Shown in pieces: positions 43,134 through 54,256 of a stretch of DNA of 64,000 nt. Source of the DNA: Pyropia haitanensis (lineage: Eukaryota > Rhodophyta > Bangiophyceae > Bangiales > Bangiaceae); the NCBI GenBank assembly GCA_008729055.1, contig SDUX01000003.1, positions 1,054,001 to 1,118,000 of the forward strand, read 5' to 3'. The notes under the pieces are model-generated. The model saw only the letters and a list, made by a program, of their open reading frames with translations, did no database searches and was not told where the DNA came from. Positions within the stretch are counted from its first letter, which is position 1. Every line of letters begins with the position of its first letter. The position numbers and the translations under genes are program-made.

Positions 43134-44573
43134 ATGAAGGCGCGCCCCGAACGGACGCGGTCGCACCGCCCCCCGCCCGCCGCACTGCGCATCGCTCTGC
43201 CTATAGCGGCGGCCCGCCCCGCGGCCAGCTCCTTCTCCCAGCTCCTCCCCGCCGAGGCGCGGTCGCCTGGGACGAGCTCCATGACGGCGTCGGGTGCGTC
43301 TGGCGGCGTCGGTCAACGCTTAAACCGTAGTGAGGGTCTCGTGGAAGGGGCCGCCGGTACCTCGTGCCCCGCCCTGATGGCCGCTCACCTCGCCGCCACG
43401 GAGGCCGCCAACGCGGCTCGCGCAAACGCCGCGGCGCTGGGCAAGCCAAAGAACCAGCTGTCGACCATCAGTGGACGGGCGTACATAAAGAGCCTCGTGG
43501 ACGGCCTCGTCGCCGCGGTCAGCACTTACGACTGGCGGTTCCCCCAGAGTTCCTACCCGCTGCAAGCAGCAGAGGCGATGCAGCACGCGCGCCTCGCAGC
43601 CGAGCGCGCGGCCCGCCCCGGGGCTCGCGCGTGGCGGCGCTCCTCCCTTCCAACGCCGAGCCCGCCGTTTGATGACGCTCCGCAGGCTGCCGTTGGGGAT
43701 GAGATCGACCAGCTCTTCTTTGTACCGCCCGACGACGGCGTGGCGCCCACTGCGCCCGGCTCTGTGGTTGACTTTTCAATGGCCACCACCGCCGCCGCCG
43801 CGGCCACCCCCGACATGCACCCAGACACCGGCACGGAGGTGGATCCGGCAAGCTCCCAGGGCGAGGGGCCGCTGCCCGCGGCGGTGCAACCCAGCCACAC
43901 ACTGGCGGTGCCTCCGATGGCGCCGTCGATGGAAGCAACCTCCTCTCCGGCGGGTGGCGACGACCTGGAGATGGCGCTCCTGGCAACGGCGATGGACGAC
44001 TGGGAAATCGTCGCGCTGCGGATGGCGCACGGCGCCCCCAGCGGGCCACGCGGGGCCCCCACCCCCTCCCTTGACGCCGCCGCGGGTGCCGCGCAAGCCC
44101 CCACCCCCTCCCTTGACGCCGCCGCGGGTGCCGCGCAAGCGCCGCCGCCCTCCCCGCCCGCGTGGCAAACGCTGGTGGCCGACGACCCGCCGGCGGGGTC
44201 GCCGTGGATGGGCGCCGCCGCCGCCGCCGACGCCAACGTCACCGCCGTATCGGACGCGGCCGGCGCGTACCAGGCGCGGTCGGCTACCGCGCTGGCGCTG
44301 GTGCCGTCCGCCACGGCGTCGGCGTCGGCGACCACCACCCGCGACGCGTGCCGCCCCCATGCGTGCCGCCGTACGTGCCTTGGCGTGACGCTGGACCGTG
44401 GGACGGGCGCGTGGCGGTGCTGTCCTGGCGGCCGTGACGACCAGGCGGTGGCGGACGCGGCGTGGTGGGAGGGGCAGCCGCCGGCCGCGGACGCGGCGGC
44501 GGAGGGAGCGTCGGTGCGGGGGGTGAGCAATGTAAACGACCTGCCTTCATCGGAAGCCTCAAAGTTTGGCTGA
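43134..44573 (+). CDS. Cys-cluster family member 2, putative regulator
   Basis: An intact frame of 479 codons from ATG 43134 (TACAAGATGAAG context). Regions shared with the paralog at 38.8 kb, in the same order: a basic Ser/Pro N-terminus with 'SSFSQLLPAEARSPG'; an Ala-rich helix then 'NQLSTISGRAYIKSLVDGLV'; a long Ala/Pro/Thr middle; and a C-terminal Cys cluster, 'CRPHACRRTCLGV' then 'DRGTGAWRCC'. The nucleotide stretch CAGCTGTCGACCATCA is identical in both genes. A 14-residue unit ('APTPSLDAAAGAAQ') is duplicated in tandem. The two genes lie in tandem, same strand, 2.4 kb apart, consistent with an older gene duplication. Function unknown; metal-binding or DNA-binding is inferred from the Cys spacing. 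Confidence 0.75.
   Translation: MKARPERTRSHRPPPAALRIALPIAAARPAASSFSQLLPAEARSPGTSSMTASGASGGVGQRLNRSEGLVEGAAGTSCPALMAAHLAATEAANAARANAAALGKPKNQLSTISGRAYIKSLVDGLVAAVSTYDWRFPQSSYPLQAAEAMQHARLAAERAARPGARAWRRSSLPTPSPPFDDAPQAAVGDEIDQLFFVPPDDGVAPTAPGSVVDFSMATTAAAAATPDMHPDTGTEVDPASSQGEGPLPAAVQPSHTLAVPPMAPSMEATSSPAGGDDLEMALLATAMDDWEIVALRMAHGAPSGPRGAPTPSLDAAAGAAQAPTPSLDAAAGAAQAPPPSPPAWQTLVADDPPAGSPWMGAAAAADANVTAVSDAAGAYQARSATALALVPSATASASATTTRDACRPHACRRTCLGVTLDRGTGAWRCCPGGRDDQAVADAAWWEGQPPAADAAAEGASVRGVSNVNDLPSSEASKFG
44055..44138 (+). repeat. Tandem 42-bp duplication inside the second paralog
   Basis: Two essentially identical 42-bp units code the same 14 residues. The lack of divergence shows a recent slippage or duplication event. 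Confidence 0.9.
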
Positions 44574-45656
44574 GGCGCCCGCGGGGTGGGCGCGGCCCGC
44601 GACGTCGGGGGGGGGGGGGGGGCGGGGCGGGGTCCCCGCGTGACGTGCGCGCAGGGGTCCGGCCGGTGCCTTGGCGGCGGCGGCCGCGTCTTCCCCAAGG
44701 CGCCCTGCTGCCGTATCCGCCGTCCCGTGCGCGTCTTCCCGTGCGCGGCGGCGCGGTGGCGGCGCGTCGGGTGGTGGCTCCGGTTCGTTTCTTCTTCCCG
44801 TCTTGCCCGTCTTGCCCGTTGCTGCCGCCGTGTGCGTGTGCCGCTGTGCGTCGTCTGCTGCTCGTCGGACCGCCGCTGGCGTCGTCGTGTCTGCCGGCTC
44901 GCCGCCGCCCGTCGCCCACCGTTCCAGTCCATCGTTGGGGGGGGGGGGGGATCGCGGCGAGCGGGCGGCACGCCGTCTGCTGTGGGGCGGGCCCGCTCGG
45001 TGCGTTTGCCCCGCTGCGCGTCGTGGGGTGTGCTCGGTGCGTCCATCCGCGTGGTGCGTGTGGGTGGTAGCCCCAAAGTATAAACCACTTTGTGGCGCCA
45101 CCACCCCCGCGTCGCCCGGCCGGGCGTCCGTCCCCACCACCGCCGCCCAGACCGCCGCGGCGGCCGCGCGGGGCCGCCGCGGCCACGCGACAGCCCCCGT
45201 CTGCACCAACCACGCCAGCCAATCTCGGCCGCCGCCCCCCCCCCCCCCCCCCCCCCCCCAGCGCCCCCCCTCCCCATTACCGTTGGCGGCCGCCGCCGCC
45301 GCCGCCGCGGTGGCGGCGGCACCCAACCGCCCGTCCCGGCCGCCGCGCCCACCGCACGCCGCCGCGTCGCCGCCGCCCGCACGGCCGGCGCGCCGCCCGA
45401 GGCGGCCGCGTCGCCGCCGCCCGCACGGCCGGCGCGGCCGCGTCGCCACCGTGCGGGCGGCCGCGCCGCCCGCCACACCGCGGGCGGCCACGCCGCCCGC
45501 CGCGCCGGCCGCGCGCGCGTCGCGAGGGGCGGCGGCGGTGGCGCCGCCGCGCGTCGCGAGCGGTCCCCCCCCCCCCCACCCGCCAACGGCGGTCGTCGCC
45601 GCCGCCGCCGCGCGGGCGCCCTCCTCGTCTGCGGATGCGCGCGCGCGGGCGTCGGC

Positions 45657-45687
<31 letters not shown>

Positions 45688-46254
45688 TCGCCGCTGCGCC
45701 ACCGCGTCTGGACCGCCCGGGGTGGTGCGAATGCCGCTGCCCACAGACAGACCAGCCGCGGGTGGTGGGCGCGGACAGGACCGTACAGTACACTGGGCGT
45801 GCCCGCGGGCGAGGGCGACACGGCCTCCCATTCCGCAGCGCCGACCAACCGTCGTTGATCCCGTCGCCACCACCGCCGCTGCGCGGCGGGCACGCCCCCT
45901 CCGCCGCCGCCGCCGCCGCCGCGCGTGGGACCGTCCGTGCGGCGTCCCCCCCCCCCCCCCCACCTCCCCCCCCCCCCCCAGCGCCCGCCCGACCCCCGGC
46001 CGCGGGCGCCCACGCGGCGGGGCACCCCCCCCCCCACCCCCCCCCCCCCCCCTGCGTTGCCGCCGCCACCCTCCCCCTCCCCCCCGCCGCCGCCGCCGCG
46101 GCGCGGTGGTTCATCCGCCCCCCCCCCCCCCCCCACCCCATCCCCCCCCCCCCCCTCCCCCCGCGTCCGTTGCGCCCGCCGGCGGCGGCGGCCGCCACCC
46201 GCGGGTGGCACGGCGGCCGCCACCCGTGGTGAGCGGCGGTCGGCGGGTGCGGCG
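44574..46254. other. Low-complexity GC-rich spacer
   Basis: Contains long poly-C and CCG arrays (45235-45275, 45950-45980, 46115-46160) and poly-G (44606-44623, 44938-44951). Overlapping open frames exist on both strands but none shows a recognisable motif. The promoter of the next gene should be here. Confidence 0.5.
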
Positions 46255-49200
46255 ATGGGCTCCGCGCCGGTGGCCGCGGCCGCCGCTGCGGTGGCGCGTG
46301 CCGCTGGTGGTGGCGGCGGTGGGGGTGGTGGCGGTGGGGGGGGGGGGGTGCCGGTGGTGGCGGTGGGGGGGGGGCGCCGGTGGCGGTGCCGGTGGGGGGG
46401 GGGGGGGGTGGTGGGGGGGGGGGGGGGGCCGTGGCGCCCGCGGGCCGGTTTCTTTGCGGGGCGCCATCCGGCGGCCGGGTGGCGGCGGTGGGCGTGGCGG
46501 TGGCGGGCGTGGCGGCGGCGGGCGTGGCGGTGGCGGGCGTGGCGGCGGTGGGCGTGGCGGCGGCGGGCGTGGCGGCGGCGGGCGTGGCGGCGGTGGGCGT
46601 GGCGGCGCCCCCCCCCCCCCCAACCCCCCTTCCCTCCCCTGCCCCCCCCCCCCCCCTTTGACGCGGTCGCCTACCTACGCACCACCTTCCCCCCCCCCGC
46701 TGAGGCTGGCACTCGCCCCCCGTCCCTCCCCGCCGCCGCCCTGGCCGCCCTCTTGGACGACCACCTGGCCGCCACCGACGCCACCGCCGCCGCCCGCACC
46801 GCCCGCCTCGACGCCGCGGGGCTGCTGTCACGGGTGCTGTGGCCGGCGGTGGGGGCGGCGGCGGGGGCGGGCGTGCGCGTGCCGCCGGCGGACCTCCTCA
46901 CCGCCACCGCGGCGGTGCTCGCCGCGCGCGCCGCGGCGGGCACCCCATGGACGGGGGTGGCGCCGACCGCCGCGGCGGCAGCGCCGGCATGGGCCCCCTT
47001 TCTCGCCGCGCTCGCCGCGTCTGACGCCGCCGCCGCGGACAATGATGGCGGTGGCGACCGCGGCGGCGGCGGCGGTGGCGGCGGCGACGGCGGCGGCGGC
47101 GGCGGCGACGGCGGCGGCGGCGGCGGTGGCGGCGGTGGGATCCGCGGCGGCGCGGCGGCCCCGCCGCTGCCACCCCGCCACCGCGGGGCGCGGCTGCGCT
47201 TTTGGGCCGCCGCGTGGGCGGTCGGCTCGGTCCACCCGCCCGCGGCGGCGGCGCTCGGCGCGCTGCTGTCGCCCGCCGCGTGGGTGCGTGGCCTGCCGGC
47301 CGCCGCGCGGGCGGTGGCGGTCGCGACCGCGGCCGAGCCGGCGGCGGCGGCGGCGGCGGTCGCGCGCGCGTCCCGCCGGGGGGGGGGGGGGACGCCGCCT
47401 CCGCGTCCGCGCGTCGGCGGTGGCTCGCCGCCGCGTGGCTGCCCGCGGTATGCGCCGCTGCCGTTGCGGACGCGCAGGCGGCGCGGGGTGGGGGTGACGA
47501 CGCCGGCGCGGCCGAGCGGGCGGCGGCGGTGGCGGCGTTCCTGGCGCTCGCCGCCGCGCTCGTCGGCGGCGCCGGCGCGGCGGTCGGCCGGCGGGAGGTC
47601 GCGGCGGCCGTCGTTGCCGCCGCGCTGCCGCCGATCGAGGCGGCCGCAGCCGGCGGCGCGGCGGTGACCGCCGCGGCGGTGGCGGCGGTGCGGCGGGCGG
47701 CGGCGTGGGCGGCGGGCGCGTCGGCTGACGGCCGCGCCGCCGCCGCGTCGGCGCGCGTCGACGCGCTCGCGCAGCTGGCGTGGGACGCCGCCGCCGCCGG
47801 CGGGCCGCCGCCACCAGCCGCTGCCGCGCCGGCCGCGGCCGGCGGCACGGCGGCGGCGGCACCGCCGCCGGCCGCCGCGGCGGCCGCCTGGGACGCCGCC
47901 ACCGTCGACGGCGTCCGCGCCGTCGCCGTCGCGCCGTCGCTGCCCGCGGCGGTGGCGGCGGCGCCCGCCGGCGTCGCCGCCGCCCTGGCGGCCGTCTATG
48001 GCCACGACGCCGCCGCGGTCGTTGCCGCCGCCGCCGACCGCGGCGACGGGGCGGTGGCGGATGTGGTGGCGCTGCCGGCGTGGCCGACCGAGGCGCACCT
48101 CGTGGCGGCGGCGGCGGCGGCGGCGCCCGCGCCGCTGCCGGGACCGCCGGGCTCCCCTGCGTGCGTCGCCGACGGCCTGCGGACGGCGGCGGCGCGCGCG
48201 TTTTGGGGCGCCACCGCCCGCGCGGCGGCGGCGGCCGTCACGGGCGGCGCCGCGGGCGTGCCGCTGCTCGACGTGGCCGCGCTGGCGCTGGTCGCGCCGC
48301 CGACCGCGGCGGGCACGCCCGCCCGCCTCGCCGCCCGCGTGACCCGTCGGCCGGGTGGGGGCGGCGACGGCGGCGGCGGCGGCGGCAGCGGCGGCGGCGG
48401 CGGCGACAGCGGTGGCGGCGGGACGCCCGCGGCCGGGTCGGTGCTGCTGCTGTTGGGCGGTGGCGCCGGCGGCGGCGGCGTGCCGCGGCTGGCGCGCGTC
48501 GCGACCGTTGCGGGCGCAACGGCGGGCGGGCGGGTGACGCTCGACGTGGACGCCGCGTCGTACCGCCAGCCGCCACCCGGCGGCGGGGGGGGTGGCGCCG
48601 GCGGTGGGGGGCGGGACGGGGGGGGGCTCGCCGCGGTGTGGGGCGTGTCCGGTGGCGGCAGCGGCGGCGGCGGCGGTGGTGGTGGTGGTGGTGGTGGTGG
48701 TAGTGGCCGTGGCCGTGGGAGGGGTGGCGGGTGGGGTGGCGGCGGTGGGGGTGGCCGTGGCGGCGGCCCCGCGTTTGGGGTGGCGCTGCTCCTGCCGCCA
48801 GACCTGGTCGCGGACTTTCGCGGCGCCGCCGCGGCGGCGGCCGCGGCGGCCGCCGCGCACGCGACGGGCGCCGCGGCCTGGGCGGTCGGCGCGCTGCTGG
48901 GGCTGCCGCCGGGCGTCGGGGGGGCCGCGCCGCCGCCGCGGCTGGCGCGCCGCCGCCGCGTCGCGGCGGCCAGCGCGGATGCCGCCGCCGCCGCCGCCCC
49001 ATTGGCGGCGGCGGTGGCGCCGACGCCCGCCCAGGCCGCGGCGGTCGCGGCGGCCGTGGCGGCGTCTGCGATTGGCAAGCTGACGCTCGTGACGGGCCCG
49101 CCGCGGGGCGGCAAGACCACCGTCGCCGCCGCGACGGCCGCCGCGCTCGCCGCCGCGGGCGCCGCGCCCGTGCTGCTGCTGTCCGCGGCGGCGGCGGCGG

Positions 49201-50568
49201 CGCCCCCCCCCCCCCTGGTCGGCCTCCCCCCACCGCCGCCGCCCGCGGCGGTCGCGGTCGCGGGGGACCCCGCGCTGCTCGCCGCCGCCACCGCCCGCGT
49301 CGGCGCGCTGCGCGCGGCGCTCGCGGCGGCCGCCGCCGCGGCGGGCGCCGACGCCGCCACCGCCGCCCACATTGCAGCGTCGACCGACGCGGCGGCGGCG
49401 TACGCGGCCGCCACGGGCGGCGCGGCGACCGCCGCGGCGGCCGCCGCGCTCGCCGCCGCCCGCCCGCTGACGCGCCTCCCCCCCGCCGCGGGCCGCGCGT
49501 ACGCCGTCGCCGCCCTCGTGGCGGTGCTGCACGCCGCCGACGCGGCGGCGGTGACCGCCGCGGCGGCCGCCGCGGATGTGGCCGCCGCCGCGCCCGCGGC
49601 GGTCGTTGTGGACGACGCGCACGCGCTGTCGGCGGCGGCGGCGGCGGCGGTGGTGGCCGCCGCCGCGAGGGGGGGGCGCCTCGCGCGGGTCGTCCTCGTC
49701 GGCGACGCGCCGCCGCCGGGCGCGCCGGTCGTGGGGCCGGCTGGCGTCACGCCGTTTGCGGCGGCGGTCGCGCGGGCGGCTGCGGGGGGGGGGGGTGGGG
49801 GGGGGGGGTCGTCGCCCTCGACCGCGTGTGGGGGGTGGCGCCGGCGGTGGTCGACGCGCTCGGCGGGCGCTACCCGGGCGTCGTCGCCGCACCCGCCGCC
49901 GCCGCCGCCGCCGCCGCAGAGGACGACCCGACGGGGCCGTCTGGTGGGGCGGCGCCTGCCGTCGCTGCTGCCACGGGCGCTGCGGGCGGGCCTCCCCCTG
50001 CAGAGGCCGACACGGGCCGTCCCGTGGCGTCTGCCACCAACGCCGCCACCGCCGACGCCGCCGGTGCGGCGGCGGGCGCCCCCGCCCCCGCGTCGGTCGC
50101 AGCGTGCACCCCCCCCCCCCCCCCGGCCTGGCGCGCGCCGTCCAGGCCGTCGCGGTCACCGGCGGCTGCCACGCGCAGGCAGAGTACGTGGCCGCCGCGT
50201 ACCAGTACGCGGTGCTGGCGGGCACCCCCCCCGCGGCGGTGGCGGTGGCGGCGCCAACGGCGGCGGCGGTGCGCCACGCGCTCGCCGTCACCGCCGCCCG
50301 CACCGCGTGGTCGACCGCGGGCGCCCGGCTGGGCGTGCCGTCTGGGGTGCTGCCGGGCGGGACGCTGCCGCGGGGGGTGGCGCTGCTGCTGGTCGTCACC
50401 GCGGGGGCGGCGGGGCCGTGGGCGTGGGGGGGGGGTGGCCGTCGCGGGCGTTGGTCGTGTTTGGCGACGCGGACGAGCTGGCGTCCATGGCGGGCTGGGG
50501 GTGGGCGGGCGGCCCCGCCCGTGCCGGCGGTGCCGGGGGGGGGGTGCCGCTGCCGGTGGGGGTGGCGT

Positions 50569-50600
<32 letters not shown>

Positions 50601-50836
50601 CCGCCGGCACCCCCGCCTGGGGTGGCGGGTGGGAGCGGGTGTGGGCGGCGGCGGGGGGGGTGACGACGCTCGGCCTGCGCCGGCCGGGGGGGGAGGTGGT
50701 GGAGGTGGCGACGCCGGCCGCCGCGGCGGCGGCGGTCGTTGCGCTGGCCGCGGCGCCGCCAGGGATGGCGGGGGGGGGGGGGGGGGGGGGCTCGGCCAGC
50801 CTCGGCCGCGGCGCGGACGTCAAGGCCGACGCCTAG
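46255..50836 (+). CDS. AQR: Aquarius-like SF1 helicase, extremely Ala/Gly-rich, about five frame breaks at G/C runs
   Basis: Aquarius is the intron-binding SF1 (UPF1-like) helicase of the spliceosome. Matches in order: an armadillo-like N-terminus ('LDAAGLLSRVLW', 'RLRFWAAAWAVGSVHPP', 'LSPAAWVRGL'); 'VVALPAWPTEAHLV' near 48070; 'APTPAQAAAVAAAVA' then Walker A 'VTGPPRGGKTT' (near 49090); Walker B 'VVVDDAH' and 'VLVGDAPPPGAPVVGP'; 'AEYVAAAYQYAVLAGTP' near 50183, matching the Aquarius AEYV block; and 'ALVVFGDADELASMAGW' near the end. Frames switch at runs 47378-47391, 49784-49808, 50109-50124, 50426-50435 and 50530-50615, each as if one base were missing. Walker B (DEAAQ to DDAH) and the GDHHQLPP motif are eroded, so activity is doubtful. 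The ATG at 46255 is tentative. Could be a diverged gene or a pseudogene. Confidence 0.58.
46489..46605 (+). repeat. GC-rich minisatellite of GGGCGTGGCGGCGGx units
   Basis: Roughly eight 15-bp units of GGGCGTGGCGG(C/T)GG, coding Gly-Val-Ala-Ala type repeats near the N-terminus of the Aquarius-like gene. Confidence 0.8.
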
Positions 50837-51138
50837 GATGGCCTCCCCGCCGGGTGGGTGGGTGCGCCGTGCGCACGGGCGGCCGCGGTTGGGGGCGGGG
50901 GGGGGGGGGAGGGTGGGATGGCCCGCGTGGCCTGCGGATGGGCGTCTGGGCGGCGCCACGGCGGTGGTGCCGCCGCCGTCACCTGGGGGACGCGCCCCTT
51001 GGGGGCGCCGCCGGCAACGCCGCGACCAGAGCCAACAGACCATCGTCCGCGACACTCGACGCAGGCGCTCCAGTGCCAGTCGTTTATCAAGTTACAAGGG
51101 GGAGACGCCCGTTACGGTCTCGGGGAGCCGGGCGCGCC
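50837..51138. other. Convergent spacer between the Aquarius-like gene and secreted twin A
   Basis: 302 nt of 3' sequence. The right 65-70 nt are shared with the 3' flank of twin B (60766-60830), so the duplicated unit includes part of the 3' UTR. Confidence 0.7.
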
Positions 51139-52150
51139 TCAATAGTCAAATCGCGCGGCGGGCGACGCGGCAAGGATCGCGTCGCCGCCGCGGCCACCAG
51201 CGCCGCCGTCACCACCGTCGGGCCCGTCGCCACCGGCGCCGCCGTCACCGCCATTGCCCGCCGACACAGACAGCGACGACGATGGCGTGGCCGTCGGGAC
51301 GGCCGTGGGGGTGGCCGTCGGCACGACTACGCCACCCTTCTTGGTGACCACCGCCGTCACGACCTTGCCGAGCAGGTTCACCCACGTCTTGGTCGGCACC
51401 CCAAATACCCCCTTTGGCTGCACCCCGACGGCCGTGGGCGCCGCCACCTTTGGCGCCGCCACCTTGGGAGCCGCCACCTTGGGAGCCGCCACCTTGTGGG
51501 GCGCCCACGTCGGCTTGGCCGTCGCGCACGGCACCACACACGTGGCCGCCGTCACCACCTCCTTGGTGCACGTCTTGGGCGTCTTCTTTAGCGCCTTGCA
51601 GATGGCCAGCGGCTTGCCCGCCGCGTCAAAGTAGTCGGCCGTCTTGGGGCACGCCACCACCACCAGCGTGCTCGTCGAGCAGTCGACGGTCACCGTCTCG
51701 ACCTTGTCGCACGCCACGCTGCGGGTGCACGGCGTCGGCGTCGGCGTCCGCGTCGGCACGGGCGTCGCGCACGCCTTGACGCACGTCCGCTGCACCTTGA
51801 CGGTCTTGGTGCACGGCCGCGACACCGTCACGTCCGCGTAGCAGGTCGACCCAAACGTGTGGACGGCCCACTTGTGGGCGCCGCCGCCGTCGTGGCCGCC
51901 GCCGTGGTCGCACGCCACCGGCTGCCGGACCACCGTCGGGCAGCGGGCGGCGACGGTGCGGGTGGTGGAGCAGTCAAACTTGACGAGGCAGGGGGTGGGC
52001 ACGGGCGTCGGCGACCGCGTCGGCGCCGCCGTCGGCACCACCACCACCGGCTGGTAGTAGCCAACCCCAAACGTCTTGTCCGACGGCGACACCGACGCGG
52101 CCGCCCCAGACGTGACGACGGCGGCGGCGGCGGTCACGGCGGCGACGGCC
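51065..52150. repeat. Inverted repeat arm 1 (partner 59755-60838)
   Basis: About 1.08 kb that matches 59755-60838 in opposite orientation with only a handful of substitutions. It covers almost the whole secreted-protein gene plus 65-70 nt of 3' flank; similarity decays at the signal-peptide end and is absent further upstream. Confidence 0.85.
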
Positions 52151-52176
52151 GCAACGACGGAGCGGCGAGCACCCAT
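51139..52176 (-). CDS. Cys-rich secreted protein, twin A
   Basis: 345 codons from ATG 52176. A signal peptide of about 27 residues ('VVAAVAAVTAAAAVVTSG') is followed by 'TRSPTPVPTPC', then a core with about 17 Cys in VACD, DCST, RPCTK and TCVK type spacings. Next come a Thr-Pro spacer ('PTRTPTPTPC'), four tandem 'KVAAP' pentapeptides, a hydrophobic block ('TKTWVNLLGKVVTAVV'), a Gly/Asp tail and the terminal 'SPAARFDY'. Twin B at 59.7 kb has the same length and differs at only one residue after about residue 43; the first 43 residues differ at about eight sites. Secretion follows from the signal peptide. An extracellular-matrix or wall role is inferred from the repeats and disulphide-rich core. 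No known domain recognised. Confidence 0.9.
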   Translation of the reverse strand: MGARRSVVAAVAAVTAAAAVVTSGAAASVSPSDKTFGVGYYQPVVVVPTAAPTRSPTPVPTPCLVKFDCSTTRTVAARCPTVVRQPVACDHGGGHDGGGAHKWAVHTFGSTCYADVTVSRPCTKTVKVQRTCVKACATPVPTRTPTPTPCTRSVACDKVETVTVDCSTSTLVVVACPKTADYFDAAGKPLAICKALKKTPKTCTKEVVTAATCVVPCATAKPTWAPHKVAAPKVAAPKVAAPKVAAPTAVGVQPKGVFGVPTKTWVNLLGKVVTAVVTKKGGVVVPTATPTAVPTATPSSSLSVSAGNGGDGGAGGDGPDGGDGGAGGRGGDAILAASPAARFDY

Positions 52177-53824
52177 GGCGGCGGGAGCGGGAGGGGAGGT
52201 GGACGCGGCAGCGGCGGTCGTCGCAAACGGAGAAGCCGGCAGGGAGCTGGTGTTTCCAAGTGGGAGCGCACGAGGGAGTGGGGGTGGTGGGTGAGGGAGC
52301 GAGGGACCGGTGCCCCCCCACCCGCCGCCGCCAGCCTCTTAACCCCTTCCCCGCCACCCATGGCACGCGCCCGGGGGGGGGGGTCGCCGCGGCGCCGGCC
52401 GTCCCGCCGCGGCCCCCCGCCGACCCCACCCCCGCCCACAGCCGAGCCCCGCCGCCCGCGGCCGCCCCCCTGTCGCCCCCGTGGCGGCCGCTGTGCGGCG
52501 CCCCCACCCCCACCGGCTTGCTACCCCTGCTGCCACGGCGGCCACGTGTGGCACGGGCCGTCTACCTACCGCCGGCGGGCGCGGGCGTCCGCCGCGACCG
52601 CACCGTGGGTGCCCGCGCGGCCATGGTGGCACACCGAGCAACGGGAGAGAGGGTGGCGGGGGGGGAGGCGCCGACAGCGGCTGCCGCACCGCCAGTACAC
52701 CCAGCCGGTGCCAATGTTGATGGCTGGAAGTGGAACGGAGGCAGAGAGGCGGGTGGGGGGGGGGGGGGGGGGGGGAGGGCGGAGTGGCCGGCGCACCAAC
52801 CGGACGAGAACGGCAGTGGGTCGTGGCACCGACGTGGGGGGGGGGGGGTAAGGAAGAAGGGCCGCCCTGATGTAGTCGGCGCGATGCTCCCTTTCCGGGA
52901 CGGCCAGCGCGTCCTGGTCGACGTTGCCGCGAGCGCGGGGCAGCAGCACCGAGTGGCAGCGCAGGCACCACACCAAAGAGAGCGGAGCGGGGTGTCGGGA
53001 CAGGGGGAAGACAGGTCGGCGCGGCGCGTCGCGCTCCCTAGCCCGTCCTGGTCGCTGGCCGTCCGTAGCTCGTAGCCGTTCCGTTCGAGGCAGACGATGC
53101 AACAGTTTCCATCCGCGTGATCTCCCCTCTTGATTGGATGGACGGGTTTCCCCACACTGTTGCCAGCGGTAATTTGAGGCTGGACACTCGGAGAGACCCC
53201 GCTCTGGCATATGGATGCCGCGCCGCACCTGCAGGCGGCACGGCAGGCTGCGCCTGCACGGGACGCGGTTTCCGCCCCACTGCGCAGGCGCCTCGCGTCG
53301 CGCTCTGCTGCGGCGCCAGTGCCGAGACGCTACACGCTGGTGGTTCCACTTTGGCTGCAAAGGTCCTTCCCCGTCCTCCATGCGGGTGACGTGCGCATGC
53401 CCCGCGCGCCGCGGCAGCGACGGAGGCGCCACCGCCAGCGGCCGCAGCCGCGTGGTCGCCCGTGTGGGGTGTACCCTGCCGTCACTGTCGCGGGGGTGCT
53501 TCTCCTACCAGCGGGGAGCTCACTCCCGCACGGGCTCGGGCATTTGTTTCCACAGATGCTGGTCAGCGCAGACACGCTATGGCGATAAGAAAGGAATGAG
53601 GCAAGGGGTGAAAACAAGCGGTGGCGCCGCGCGTGGTGGCGTTGGTCCGCTCATCGTCCTCAACGACGAACGCAGTGGCGGTACGGGGCGCCTGTCGGCC
53701 TGTCGGGTAGCCCCAGTGCCGGCTGTGAGGCTCTTTTTCGGCTGTACCTCATCGACGGCGGGGTTCCCGTCGTTGGACACGGCACCAAGCACAGTCCAGT
53801 CCGTCGCAAACGTCAAGGGCACAT
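52177..53824. other. Intergenic region upstream of twin A
   Basis: Holds the twin A promoter, poly-G tracts at 52755-52774 and 52838-52848, then a moderate-GC stretch from 52.9 kb with no supported gene. Confidence 0.5.
52335..52342 (-). promoter_or_regulatory. TTAAGAGG element, twin A
   Basis: TTAAGAGG on the minus strand, about 160 nt before the ATG of twin A. The same octamer lies about 170 nt before the ATG of twin B although the surrounding 5' DNA has diverged, so it may be a retained TATA-like core element. Confidence 0.45.
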
Positions 53825-54256
53825 CTAAGAAAACAGAGCCCCACCACGGCGACGGATGTGGCCCCGCCTACCGTATCCCTGTCCGACGCCACCGACCGCA
53901 CTGCTATCGCCCGTCGGGCCTGGGACCACCAGCGACACCGGCTCCGCTGCAAACATGGGCGCGGGGTCCATCCGTGGCAACATGGCGGGCGGCGCCGCCG
54001 AGGCAGCGGCAGTGAACGTAGGCAACGGCCGCCGCCATTGGCAGCGTGCACCCCCGCCGGTTGCGGAGGTCACCGCACCGACGCGGCGAACGGCACGCCA
54101 GCCGTGGACGGCCGTGACGACCCCCACGGTCCACGCCCGCCGTGCGACGCCCAGCAGCGCCAGGCCGGCGGTGAGCGGCGCCGCCGCTGCGTCGACAGCG
54201 TCCGCCGCAGGGTGCCCACGGCGCGACACCTCGAGCGCCCGCCCGGAAGGTACCAT
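53825..54256 (-). CDS. Hypothetical small protein with one hydrophobic helix
   Basis: 143 codons from ATG 54256 with good third-position G/C. A hydrophobic helix ('APLTAGLALLGVARRAW') lies near residues 26-45, followed by a basic stretch. No family recognised, and the opposite strand is also open here, so this may not be a gene. Confidence 0.3.
   Translation of the reverse strand: MVPSGRALEVSRRGHPAADAVDAAAAPLTAGLALLGVARRAWTVGVVTAVHGWRAVRRVGAVTSATGGGARCQWRRPLPTFTAAASAAPPAMLPRMDPAPMFAAEPVSLVVPGPTGDSSAVGGVGQGYGRRGHIRRRGGALFS

Noticed and set aside
46671..50399. 1,242-codon minus-strand open frame
   Set aside because: Pure Arg/Gly/Ala low complexity antisense to the Aquarius-like gene, with no motifs; it is open only because stop codons are rare at this GC.
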